Source of the DNA: Azohydromonas australica DSM 1124
Lineage (GTDB): Bacteria > Pseudomonadota > Gammaproteobacteria > Burkholderiales > Burkholderiaceae_C
Assembly: GCF_000430725.1 (NCBI RefSeq)
Contig: NZ_AUMO01000066.1
Coordinates: forward strand, 1 to 58,877
Length of the DNA: 58,877 nucleotides
Direction of reading: 5' to 3'
Shown: piece after piece, positions 44,652 to 52,630 of the stretch
How the letters are laid out: every line of letters begins with the position of its first letter
How positions within the stretch are numbered: the first letter of the stretch is position 1
Program-made: the position numbers and the translations under genes
The notes under the pieces: model-generated
The model's input: only the letters and a program-made list of their open reading frames with translations
Database searches by the model: none
What the model was told of the DNA's origin: nothing

Positions 44652-44680
44652 TGAACCCGGTCCGGCCCGGCCGCAACCCA
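44652..44680 (+). promoter_or_regulatory. Putative ECF-type promoter before the OmpA gene
   Basis: TGAAC, 15 nt, CGCAACCCA, placed 59 nt before the OmpA-protein ATG. The identical pair with identical spacing occurs at 54419–54447 before the 75-residue gene. The GAAC-type -35 fits ECF sigma factors, and such a factor is encoded 0.7 kb downstream. Confidence 0.45.
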
Positions 44681-44710
44681 GCGGCATCCCTCCCTTCCGG
44701 ACTCCTCACC

Positions 44711-45301
44711 ATGACGAAGCGCATCACCTTTGCCGCCACGGTGGCCGTGGCGCTGGCGGCGGCGGCCGCCCTCGTCGCCGTCGACCCGGCCGGGGCGCAA
44801 TCGGTGCGGCTCTACGGCGCGGACGAGGCCGTGGATCCGAAGGACGTGGCCGCCATCCTGGCCGCGCCCCCCGCCCATCAACCCAAGTTCCGCGGCCTGC
44901 GCCTGCTCGACGAGGCCTCGCCAGCGCGGGAAGCCATCACGACTGCCGCCGAGCCCGCGGCCGACGCCGGCGCGCTGGCGCTGCCGGTGCGCTTCGGCTT
45001 CAACTCCGCCGACATCGATCCCGCCGCGCGGCGCCAGCTCGACGCGCTGGCCCAGGGCATCCGGCTGCTGCCGGCCGAGCGGGCCGTGCGCATCGAAGGG
45101 CACACCGACGCCGTCGGCGGCGAGGACTACAACGAGCGGCTGTCGCAGCGCCGCGCCCAGGCGGTGCGGCAGTACCTGGTGTCGCAGCACGGCATCGCGC
45201 CGCAGCGGCTGCATGCCGTGGGCCTGGGCGAGCTCGCGCCGCTGGCCGGGCTCGATCCCGACGCGCCGCAGAACCGGCGCGTGCAATTCCGCGGCGAGTG
45301 A
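44711..45301 (+). CDS. OmpA-family periplasmic protein
   Basis: A 196-residue exported protein. The signal MTKRITFAATVAVALAAAAA ends near AGAQ; after a 60-residue linker comes an OmpA C-terminal peptidoglycan-binding domain (PVRFGFNSADIDPAARRQLD, IEGHTDAVGGEDYNERLSQRR, NRRVQFRGE). There is no lipobox or barrel. It follows the first caspase gene by 96 nt and may have its own promoter. It could anchor envelope components to the cell wall alongside the OmpA tail of TssL. Confidence 0.88.
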   Translation: MTKRITFAATVAVALAAAAALVAVDPAGAQSVRLYGADEAVDPKDVAAILAAPPAHQPKFRGLRLLDEASPAREAITTAAEPAADAGALALPVRFGFNSADIDPAARRQLDALAQGIRLLPAERAVRIEGHTDAVGGEDYNERLSQRRAQAVRQYLVSQHGIAPQRLHAVGLGELAPLAGLDPDAPQNRRVQFRGE

Positions 45302-45390
45302 GCCCCACCCGGCGCGCGGTTTTCAATCCTTCAAGGCGGCCTCTACCATGAGCCTTCCATCCCTGCTCGTGCCTTCGGTGCGCTCCCCCC

Positions 45391-45981
45391 ATGGACAACG
45401 ACGAGGTGCTGCGCCTGCTGGGGCGCATCGGACAGGGCGACGAGGTGGCCTTCCGGGAGCTGTACCGGGCCTTCTCGCGCCGGCTCTATGCCTACGTGAT
45501 CAGGAAACTCGGTAACGAAGCCCAAGCGGAGGAAATCGTGGCCGACACCCTGTACGAAGTCTGGAAGGCACCCGCGCGCTTTCGCGGCGAGTCGCAGTTC
45601 AGCACCTGGATCATCGGCATCGCGCGCAACAAGGTGCTGATGGCCTTCCGCTCGCGCAAGCCCGACGCGGTGTACGAGGATTTGCAGGAGATCGCCGAGG
45701 TCATCGCCAGCCAGGACGCCGGCGCCTTCGAGCAGCTGGCGCAGCGCCAGCGCCGCGAGGGCGTGCAGCACTGCATGGAGCGGCTCTCGGACGACCACCG
45801 CGAAGCCATCCACCTCGTGTTCTACGAGGGGATGTCGCTGGCGGAGGTGGCGCAGGTGCAGTCCTGCCCCGAGAACACCGTCAAGACCCGGCTTTTCCAC
45901 GCGCGGCAGAAGCTGCGCAACTGCCTGAAGCTGCTGCTGGAGCGCGAAGGCGGCGGATCGCTCACCGGAGCAGCGCCATGA
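45391..45981 (+). CDS. ECF-type RNA polymerase sigma factor
   Basis: A 196-residue sigma-70 family protein of the ECF class. Region 2 is at about 20–90 (AFRELYRAFSRRLYAYVIRK, AEEIVADTLYEVWKAPARF, STWIIGIARN) and region 4 at about 125–180 (CMERLSDDHREAIHLVFYEG, then NTVKTRLFHARQKLR). It overlaps its anti-sigma factor by ATGA, the standard arrangement. Which regulon it serves is unknown; the motif at 44652 and 54419 is a candidate target. Confidence 0.93.
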   Translation: MDNDEVLRLLGRIGQGDEVAFRELYRAFSRRLYAYVIRKLGNEAQAEEIVADTLYEVWKAPARFRGESQFSTWIIGIARNKVLMAFRSRKPDAVYEDLQEIAEVIASQDAGAFEQLAQRQRREGVQHCMERLSDDHREAIHLVFYEGMSLAEVAQVQSCPENTVKTRLFHARQKLRNCLKLLLEREGGGSLTGAAP

Positions 45982-46640
45982 ACGACGAACGACTGGAAGA
46001 ACTGCTGCCGTTCTACGTCAACGGCACGCTGGGCAACGCCGAGCGCGAGCAGGTGGAGAGCTATTTGCAGGCGCATCCCGAGGCGCAGGCGGAGGCGCAG
46101 TGGCTGCGCTCGCTGCAGGCCAAGGTGCGCGAGGACGTGCCGCCGGTGTCCGCCGAGGTGGGCCTGGAGCGGGCGCTGCAGCGCATCCGCACCGAGGGCC
46201 CGGCGCCGCAGGGCGTACGGCACGCGGCGCAGCCGGGCTTCGGCAGGAAGCTGCGTGGCTGGCTCGCCGCGCTGGTGCCGCAGGCCGTGCTGCGGCCCGC
46301 GCTGGCCGGCGCGGTGGCGCTGGTGGCGGTGCAGGGGGTGGCGATCCTGCAGCTCATGGAGCGCAACGAGGACGCCAGCACCGAGCTGCGCGCGCTGCGC
46401 GGCAGCGTGGTGGAGCAGGGGCCGTATCTGAAGCTCAACTTCAAGGCCGACGCGCGCGAGGCCGACATCCGGCTGCTGCTGGTCAACATCCACGGCAGCC
46501 TGGCTGCCGGGCCCGGGCAGCTGGGCGACTACTACGTGCGCGTGCCGGCGCAGCAGATCGACGCCATCACCGCGCAGCTCAAGGGCGATCCCATCGTGGA
46601 AGGCCTGCAGGTGGTGGACGGGCTGCCGGCGCGGCAGTGA
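45978..46640 (+). CDS. Membrane anti-sigma factor
   Basis: A 220-residue protein with an N-terminal helical anti-sigma-like domain (NDERLEELLPFYVNGTLGNA and AEREQVESYLQAHPEAQAE), one transmembrane helix (about 105–127, RPALAGAVALVAVQGVAIL) and a 90-residue periplasmic domain. It has no cysteine, so it is a non-zinc version of the ZAS type. It is overlapped by the sigma gene and followed 28 nt later by an exported caspase. Release of the sigma factor presumably needs a signal in, or cleavage of, the periplasmic part. Confidence 0.87.
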   Translation: MNDERLEELLPFYVNGTLGNAEREQVESYLQAHPEAQAEAQWLRSLQAKVREDVPPVSAEVGLERALQRIRTEGPAPQGVRHAAQPGFGRKLRGWLAALVPQAVLRPALAGAVALVAVQGVAILQLMERNEDASTELRALRGSVVEQGPYLKLNFKADAREADIRLLLVNIHGSLAAGPGQLGDYYVRVPAQQIDAITAQLKGDPIVEGLQVVDGLPARQ

Positions 46641-46667
46641 TCGAGCTTCAAAGGGAGTGACTTCAGG

Positions 46668-47489
46668 ATGCAGCCGCTTCGACGCACCCTGTGCCTGAGC
46701 GCCTTGCTGGCCGCGGCCGGTATGCGCGCGGCCACTGCCGCGCCGGCCGAGCGCCGCGTGGCGCTGGTGATCGGCAACAGCGCCTACCGCGTGGGGCCGC
46801 TGAAGAACCCCGCGGCCGATGCGCAGGCCATGGCCGGCGCGCTGCGCAACCTGGCCTTCGAGGTCGCGCTGGTGCAGGACGCCTCGATGCGCGACCTCAT
46901 CGAGGCCTTCCGCCGCTTCTCGCTGGACACGCGCAACGCCGCCGTGCGGCTGATCTTCTACGCCGGCCACGGCGTGCAGGTGAAGGGCCGCAACTACCTG
47001 CTGCCGGTGGACACCGAGATCCGCGCCGAGGAGGAGGTGCCGGCCAAGAGCGCCGACCTCAACGAGCTGCTGGAGCGGCTGGGCACGCTGCCGCAGGGCA
47101 TCAATATCGTCATCCTCGACGCCTGCCGCAACAACCCGTTCTCCGGCGCGGAGATCCTGGGGCCCGACGGGCGGCGCCTGAAATTCCGCGGCGCCACGCC
47201 GGCCGGGCTGGCGCCGGTGGAGGCGCCACTGGGGTCGATGGTGGCCTTCTCCACGGCGCCGGGCGGCGTGGCGCTGGACAACCCCAAGGAGGCGCACAGC
47301 CTCTACACCAAGCACCTGCTGGGCGCGCTGCAGACGCCGGGGCTGCCCATCGAGATGCTGTTCAAGCAGGTGCGCCTGAGCGTGGCGCGCGAGACCGGGC
47401 GCGTGCAGGTGCCCTGGGAAAGCTCCAGCCTCACCGGCGATTTCTGCTTCAAGCCGGGCCCGGGCGGCGGCTGCACCGTGCTGCGCTGA
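46668..47489 (+). CDS. Exported single-domain caspase-like peptidase
   Basis: A 273-residue caspase (C14) protein. The signal peptide (about residues 1–25) is followed by the peptidase domain only, with catalytic His101 (IFYAGHGVQVKG) and Cys153 (NIVILDACRNNPF). Both this and the 42866 protein share GRNYLLPVD/DRNYLIPVD and PWESSSL, so they are paralogues, but this one lacks the long C-terminal region. Bacterial orthocaspases usually cut after Arg or Lys. It is probably co-transcribed with the anti-sigma gene, and the two would meet in the periplasm. Confidence 0.88.
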   Translation: MQPLRRTLCLSALLAAAGMRAATAAPAERRVALVIGNSAYRVGPLKNPAADAQAMAGALRNLAFEVALVQDASMRDLIEAFRRFSLDTRNAAVRLIFYAGHGVQVKGRNYLLPVDTEIRAEEEVPAKSADLNELLERLGTLPQGINIVILDACRNNPFSGAEILGPDGRRLKFRGATPAGLAPVEAPLGSMVAFSTAPGGVALDNPKEAHSLYTKHLLGALQTPGLPIEMLFKQVRLSVARETGRVQVPWESSSLTGDFCFKPGPGGGCTVLR

Positions 47490-47754
47490 GCCGAGCTGAG
47501 CGGCCCGCGCCGCCCGGGACGTTGTGCCGCGGAGGCTGGGGGCCGCAGGAAAACTTTCCGGACAACGCCGCGCCCGTGGCGCCTCTCCACTGGCGCCGGC
47601 TGCCAGGGCTTTGGCCTCGCACGGCAGCGCCTGGAAATTCGCCGCCCGGTAGTGACACCCGTCACGCTGCAGTGCGCCGCAGCAATTGAGGCCGTATCGC
47701 AAAAAAGGTGACTGGCTACACTGCGCCTTCCGATTACACCAAGTAACAGGTGAT
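47490..47754. other. 265-bp intergenic region before the decarboxylase–FAD fusion gene
   Basis: No gene is supported. A GC-rich first half carries short inverted repeats near 47500–47520 without a T-run. Near the 3' end, CACC (47737–47740) and GGTG (47749–47752) flank the ribosome-binding area and could form a small hairpin or operator just before the ATG at 47755. A TACACT box at 47716–47721 may be a -10 but lacks a good -35. Confidence 0.35.
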
Positions 47755-50700
47755 ATGGCGCAGCGTCCGGACTTCCTTTACCCCGCGGGTTCCGTGCTGA
47801 TGCATCCGCCCATGCAGATGCAGCGCGTGCGCATGTACGGCTTCTGGGTGCGCGGCGAGCTGGAGCGGCTGCAGGCCACGGTAGACGAGACGCTGACGAG
47901 CGTGGCCGGCGGTGCGATGCGCTTCCAGGTGCTGTCGCCGTACGTGCTGGTGAGCTTCGCGCGCCTGGGGCACGCCTTCTCGTCCTGGCCCACGGACGAG
48001 GCCAAGGGCTGGGGAGAGGAGACCGACGTCGTCACGTGGGTCCTGGTGGGGCAGGTGAACGCGGGCAGCCGCGGCGTCGATGCGGTGTTCATGTACCCGT
48101 GCCACATCTGGGTCGACGACTGCATGGCGCTCATCAACGGGCGCGAGATCTACGGCTACACGAAGTACATGGCCGAGTGCACGCTGCCGCCGCCGGACGC
48201 GCCGGCGACGCGCTTCGCGGTGGCGGCCAAGGGCTTCGAGCCCTTCTCGCCCGACTCGCGGCTGCAGATGCACCCGCTGCTGGAGGTCACGGCCACGGGC
48301 GAGGGCCCGCACACGGTGCTGGGCCGGCTGGACGACCTCATCGAGCAGGCCATCGAGCTCATGGAAGCCGATCTGCCCGGGCTGCTGGCGCTGGACCGCC
48401 AGGGCTGGGAGGACGCGGTGCGGCTGCTGCGCGCGCACAGCTTCGAGCAGATCTTCCTGAAGCAGTTTCCCGACGCCACGGGCCGCAAGGCGGTGTACCA
48501 GGCGGTGGTGGCGGCGCCGGTGCAGGTCAAGGCGGTGCACGAGGTGCGGCTGCTGGGCGCCGAGTACCAGTGCCAGGTGCACCGTTTCGCCAGCTTCCCG
48601 CTGGACCGCTCGCTGGGCCTGCAGCTGGGCACGCAGCCCGCGCTGCTGCCCTTTGCCGTGGAGTTCGACTTCGAGCTGCCGCCGGGCCACGAGATCCATG
48701 ACAACTCGAGCATCGCGCCGGAGAAGATCGCCGTCATCGGCGGCGGCGCCGGCGCGCTGACCGCCGCGTTCTTCCTCAGCGACGAACCCGGCTGGCAGAA
48801 CCGGCGCGAGATCACCGTCTACCAGCCGGGCTGGCGCCTGGGCGGCAAGGGCGCGAGCGGGCGCAACGCGCTGCAGGGCCAGCGCATCGAGGAGCACGGG
48901 CTGCACATCTGGTTCGGCTTCTACGCCAATGCCTTCCAGGTGATGCAGCGCGCCTACGGGCTGCTGGACCGCCCGCCCGGAGCGCCGCTGGCGACCTGGG
49001 ACGAGGCCTTCAAGCCGCAGGACTTCATCACGTTGACCGAGCGCGTGGGCGAGCACTGGGCGCTGTGGCCCATCGAGCTGCCGCCCATGCCGGGCGTGCC
49101 GGGCCAGGGCACCGAGAAGGTGGACCTGTGGCGCCTGATGGTCACCGCGCACGGCTGGCTGCGGCAGTGGGTGGCGGAGCTGGTGCGCCACGCCTGCCCG
49201 GACGAGCCGCCGCCGGTGGCCGACGAGCCCGATGCGCAGGGCGTGGCGGGCTGGCTGCATCACCTGGCCCTGCACGTGAGCCATGACGCGAAGGTGCTGG
49301 CGGCGGATGCCCGGGTCTGCCTCGACGCCCTCGTGGCCGCCACCCTGGCGCTGTCGCAGGTGGTGGATCCGCACCTGGAGCTGCCGCGGCACCTGGCCGC
49401 GCTGAAGGAGCTGCACGCCTGGCTGCAGCGCCACTTCGCCGAGCACGCCGCCAACGACACCGTCGGCCCGCTGCGGCGCCAGTTCGTGATGTCGGACCTG
49501 GGCTTCGCCATCCTCATCGGCATGCTTGAGGACCACGTGCCCGAGCGCGGCTGCGACGTGCTCAACGACGAGGAGTTCAGCGCCTGGCTCAGGCGCCATG
49601 GCGCCAACGAGGTGCTGACGGTGGGTTCCGCGCTGGTGCGGGGCCTGTACGACCTGGTCTTCGCCTACGAGGACGGGGACGCGCAGCGCCGCAACATCGA
49701 GGCCGGCACCATGCTGCGCGGCGTGCTGCGCATGGCCTGCGACTACCGCGGCGCCTTCATGTGGAAGATGCAGGCCGGCATGGGCGACGTGGTGTTCACG
49801 CCGCTGTACCAGGTGCTCAAGCGCCGCGGCGTGAAGTTCGCCTTCTTCCACGAGGTGGAGGCGCTGGTCCCGGGCAGCGGCGACACGGTGGACCAGATCC
49901 ACGTGCGCCGCCAGATCGACCTGGCCCCGGGCGTGGCGGCTTACGAGCCGCTGGTGGACGTCAAGGGGCTGCCCTGCTGGCCCAGCGAGCCGCTGGCGGC
50001 GCAGCTGGACCCGGCGCAGGCCGGGCTGCTGCAGGACGGCATGTACGACCTCGATTCGCACTGGTCGGACTGGCCCGAGCGCTTCGAGCGCGCCTTCGGC
50101 CGGCCGCTGCCGCGCGTGACGCTGCAGCGCGGCGTGGACTTCGACAAGGTGGTGTTCGGCGCCTCGGTGGCCTCGGTGCCGGTGCTGGCGCCGGAACTCG
50201 TGGCGCGCAGCCCGGCGCTGGCCGGCTGCGTGGCCCACGTGAAGGCGGTGGCGACGCAGGCTTTCCAGGCCTGGACGGTGCCGGACCTGCGGGGGCTGGG
50301 CTGGACGCTGTACGGCGAGGACGGGCAGGAGCCGGTGCTCACGGGCTACAGCGAGCCTTTCGACACCTGGTGCCCGATGGACCAGGTGCTGTGCCGCGAG
50401 GACTGGCCCGCGCAGTCGGCACCGGGCAACGTCTCCTACTTCTGCAGCGTGCTGCAGGTGCGGGACTACCCGCCCGCGTTCGACCACGGCTTCCCGGCAC
50501 GCATGAAGCGCCAAGTCAAGGAAGCGGCGCAGCTGTGCCTGGAGCGCCAGGCCCAGCTGTTGTGGCCGGCCACCGCCACGCCGCAGGGCTTCGACTGGAA
50601 CGCGCTCTACGACCTGAGCGGCGGTACCGGCGTGCGCCGCCTGGACAGCCAGTACTGGCGCGCCAACGTCGACCCTTCCGAGCGCTACGTGCAGTCCGTC

Positions 50701-50886
50701 GTGGGCAGCACCCGCTACCGCTTGGCCACCGACGGCAGCGGCTTCAGCAACCTCTTCCTGGCCGGGGACTGGATCCGCACCGGCCTCAACGCGGGCTGCG
50801 TGGAGGCGGCGGTGATGTCGGGCATGCAGGCCTCGCGCGCCATCTGCGGGCACCCGGCCGTGATCGCCGGTGAGCAGGACGGCTGA
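47755..50886 (+). CDS. Acetoacetate decarboxylase-like / FAD-dependent oxidoreductase fusion
   Basis: A 1,043-residue protein without signal peptide. Residues 1–310 resemble the acetoacetate decarboxylase fold; CMALINGREIYGYTKYMAEC places Lys137 where that family has its Schiff-base lysine. From 322 a dinucleotide-binding loop (KIAVIGGGAGALTAAFFL) opens an amine-oxidase/phytoene-desaturase-like FAD domain (ITVYQPGWRLGGKGASGR, EEHGLHIWFGFY), ending with the second FAD contact NLFLAGDWIRTGLNAGCVEA near 1,005–1,025. The upstream in-frame extension has no ribosome site, so I start at 47755. The substrate is unknown; carotenoid/isoprenoid or polyketide-like oxidation are possibilities. The next gene overlaps it by 17 nt. 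Confidence 0.8.
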   Translation: MAQRPDFLYPAGSVLMHPPMQMQRVRMYGFWVRGELERLQATVDETLTSVAGGAMRFQVLSPYVLVSFARLGHAFSSWPTDEAKGWGEETDVVTWVLVGQVNAGSRGVDAVFMYPCHIWVDDCMALINGREIYGYTKYMAECTLPPPDAPATRFAVAAKGFEPFSPDSRLQMHPLLEVTATGEGPHTVLGRLDDLIEQAIELMEADLPGLLALDRQGWEDAVRLLRAHSFEQIFLKQFPDATGRKAVYQAVVAAPVQVKAVHEVRLLGAEYQCQVHRFASFPLDRSLGLQLGTQPALLPFAVEFDFELPPGHEIHDNSSIAPEKIAVIGGGAGALTAAFFLSDEPGWQNRREITVYQPGWRLGGKGASGRNALQGQRIEEHGLHIWFGFYANAFQVMQRAYGLLDRPPGAPLATWDEAFKPQDFITLTERVGEHWALWPIELPPMPGVPGQGTEKVDLWRLMVTAHGWLRQWVAELVRHACPDEPPPVADEPDAQGVAGWLHHLALHVSHDAKVLAADARVCLDALVAATLALSQVVDPHLELPRHLAALKELHAWLQRHFAEHAANDTVGPLRRQFVMSDLGFAILIGMLEDHVPERGCDVLNDEEFSAWLRRHGANEVLTVGSALVRGLYDLVFAYEDGDAQRRNIEAGTMLRGVLRMACDYRGAFMWKMQAGMGDVVFTPLYQVLKRRGVKFAFFHEVEALVPGSGDTVDQIHVRRQIDLAPGVAAYEPLVDVKGLPCWPSEPLAAQLDPAQAGLLQDGMYDLDSHWSDWPERFERAFGRPLPRVTLQRGVDFDKVVFGASVASVPVLAPELVARSPALAGCVAHVKAVATQAFQAWTVPDLRGLGWTLYGEDGQEPVLTGYSEPFDTWCPMDQVLCREDWPAQSAPGNVSYFCSVLQVRDYPPAFDHGFPARMKRQVKEAAQLCLERQAQLLWPATATPQGFDWNALYDLSGGTGVRRLDSQYWRANVDPSERYVQSVVGSTRYRLATDGSGFSNLFLAGDWIRTGLNAGCVEAAVMSGMQASRAICGHPAVIAGEQDG

Positions 50887-52630
50887 ACCGGCCCGGGCCG
50901 GGCACCGCGGCGCGACGCCGCTGCACTGGGTCCTGGCACTGGCGCTGCTGCTGTGGGCGCTGTGTGCCCCGGCCGCCACGCCGCCGGCGCCCGTGCCGCT
51001 CGATCCGGCCGACGAGGTGAACCTGCTCCCCCGCGGCCGGCTGTACGAGGCCGACGGCAGCGCTCCCCCGGCGGCGGCGGAGCAGATCGACGCCTGGCTG
51101 TCGCGGCTCAAGCCGGCCACGGGCGTGGACCCGCTGGGCGGGCGCTACTGGCTGCACGCCGTGGTGCGCAACGACTCGACCACCACGCGCTGGGTGCTCG
51201 ATCCGCACGCCAGCCTGGTCGAGCGCATCGAGGCCCACGTGCTGCAGGCCGGGCAGCCGCCGCAGCGCTTTTCCTCCGGCTACGTGGCCGAGCAGCTGCA
51301 GTACATGCTGCACTACGGCGGCAACGTGGCGCTGGCGCCCGGGGCGGTGGCGCACGTGCTGCTGTACATGGAGAGCCCTTACTTCGCCCGCACCCCGCGG
51401 GTGGGCATGATCACGCAGGCCGGCTACCGCTCCGTGGTGCTGACCGAGAACCTGCTCATGCTGTGGGCGCTGGGCGCGGTCCTGACGCTGGCGCTCTACA
51501 ACCTGTTCCTGTTCTGGGGCACGCGCGACCGGGCGCTGCTGTACTACGCGCTGTACATGCTGTCCCTGCTGGCCGGCTGGACGCTGACGCTGCACATCGG
51601 CGCGCAGTGGCTGGGCTGGCACGACCTGCGCTGGCACTACGTCGGCCTGTTCCTGCTGCCGGTGTTCAACCCGCTGTTCTGCATCCACTTCCTGCAGATG
51701 CGGCGCCTGACCCCGGTGCTGACGCGGCTGGCGTGGGGCATCGTGGTGCTGGCGCTGCTGCTGCTGCCCAGCTGCTTCCTCGCGCTGTCGGTGGCGCACC
51801 TGCTGTGCTCGGCGGTGATCTCGCTGTTCCTGCCGCTGGCCATCGTCGCGGGCTGGAAGAGCCTGCGCTCGGGCTTCAGGCCGGCGCGCTACTTCCTGGC
51901 CGGCTTCCTGGTCCTGGCCGCGCCCGGGGCCATCCTGCTGCCGGCCAACCTGGGTTTCTTCGACACCCCGGTGCGCAATCCCGAGCTGCTGTCGCTGCTG
52001 GGCTGCGCGGTCGACGGGCTGCTGCTGGCCCTGGCGCTGGCCGACAAGATCCGGCTGCTGGCGCACCAGAAGGACGAGTACCTGCATCGCCTGAACCACG
52101 CGCTGGACCAGACCCGCACCGACCACCTCACCGGCATCCTCAACCGCCACGCCTTCGACCAGATGGTGGCGCAGGCGCTGGCCACCGGGCCCGGCGGCGC
52201 CGGGGCGCGGCGGGTGCTGCTGGCGATCATCGACCTCGACGGGCTCAAGACGATCAACGACACCCAGGGCCACACGCAGGGCGACGCGCTGCTGTGCGCC
52301 TTCGCGCGGCTGCTGGAGACGCTGCGCGACGAGGGCACGGCGGTGTTCCGCCTGGGCGGCGACGAGTTCGCGGTGCTGGGCCGGGCGGACGACGCGGGGC
52401 GGCTGCGCACCGCGCTGCCCCGGCTGGAGGCGCGGCTGCGCGCGGCCGGCTTCCACGACAGCGGCGTGAGCTTCGGCCTGGCCCTGGGCCACGAAGCGCC
52501 TTCGACGGAGGCGCTGCTCCATCTGGCGGACGAGCGCATGTACGCCCACAAGGCAGGCAAGGGCGCCGCGCGCCGCGCACCGCCGCTGCCGACCGACGCG
52601 GGCGAGTCCCCGCTGCAACACCATGTCTGA
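50870..52630 (+). CDS. 7TMR-DISM diguanylate cyclase (copy 1)
   Basis: A 586-residue inner-membrane GGDEF protein. An N-terminal signal is followed by a periplasmic 7TMR-DISMED2-type domain (about 45–190, GGRYWLHAVVRNDSTTTRWV, LLYMESPYF), seven transmembrane helices (about 200–400, ALYNLFLFWGTRDRALLYYA), a short coiled coil and a GGDEF domain (DHLTGILNRHAFDQ, then RLGGDEFAVLG near 494–503). The GGDEF site is intact, so it should make c-di-GMP; the RxxD inhibitory site is absent (DEGT at that position). GTG start, overlapping the upstream FAD gene by 17 nt. A tandem paralogue follows. Confidence 0.92.
   Translation: MSRTAEPARAGHRGATPLHWVLALALLLWALCAPAATPPAPVPLDPADEVNLLPRGRLYEADGSAPPAAAEQIDAWLSRLKPATGVDPLGGRYWLHAVVRNDSTTTRWVLDPHASLVERIEAHVLQAGQPPQRFSSGYVAEQLQYMLHYGGNVALAPGAVAHVLLYMESPYFARTPRVGMITQAGYRSVVLTENLLMLWALGAVLTLALYNLFLFWGTRDRALLYYALYMLSLLAGWTLTLHIGAQWLGWHDLRWHYVGLFLLPVFNPLFCIHFLQMRRLTPVLTRLAWGIVVLALLLLPSCFLALSVAHLLCSAVISLFLPLAIVAGWKSLRSGFRPARYFLAGFLVLAAPGAILLPANLGFFDTPVRNPELLSLLGCAVDGLLLALALADKIRLLAHQKDEYLHRLNHALDQTRTDHLTGILNRHAFDQMVAQALATGPGGAGARRVLLAIIDLDGLKTINDTQGHTQGDALLCAFARLLETLRDEGTAVFRLGGDEFAVLGRADDAGRLRTALPRLEARLRAAGFHDSGVSFGLALGHEAPSTEALLHLADERMYAHKAGKGAARRAPPLPTDAGESPLQHHV

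Noticed and set aside
32337..47489. A complete type VI secretion system
   Set aside because: I checked all frames for sheath, tube, spike, baseplate, ClpV and TssJ proteins and none is present; only the TssL/TssM/TagF/TagH/kinase subset is supported.
47734..51120. A 1,128-residue minus-strand open frame opposite the FAD fusion gene
   Set aside because: Its translation is His/Gln/Arg/Leu-rich without domains, as expected for the antisense frame of very GC-rich coding DNA; the plus frame has clear motifs.
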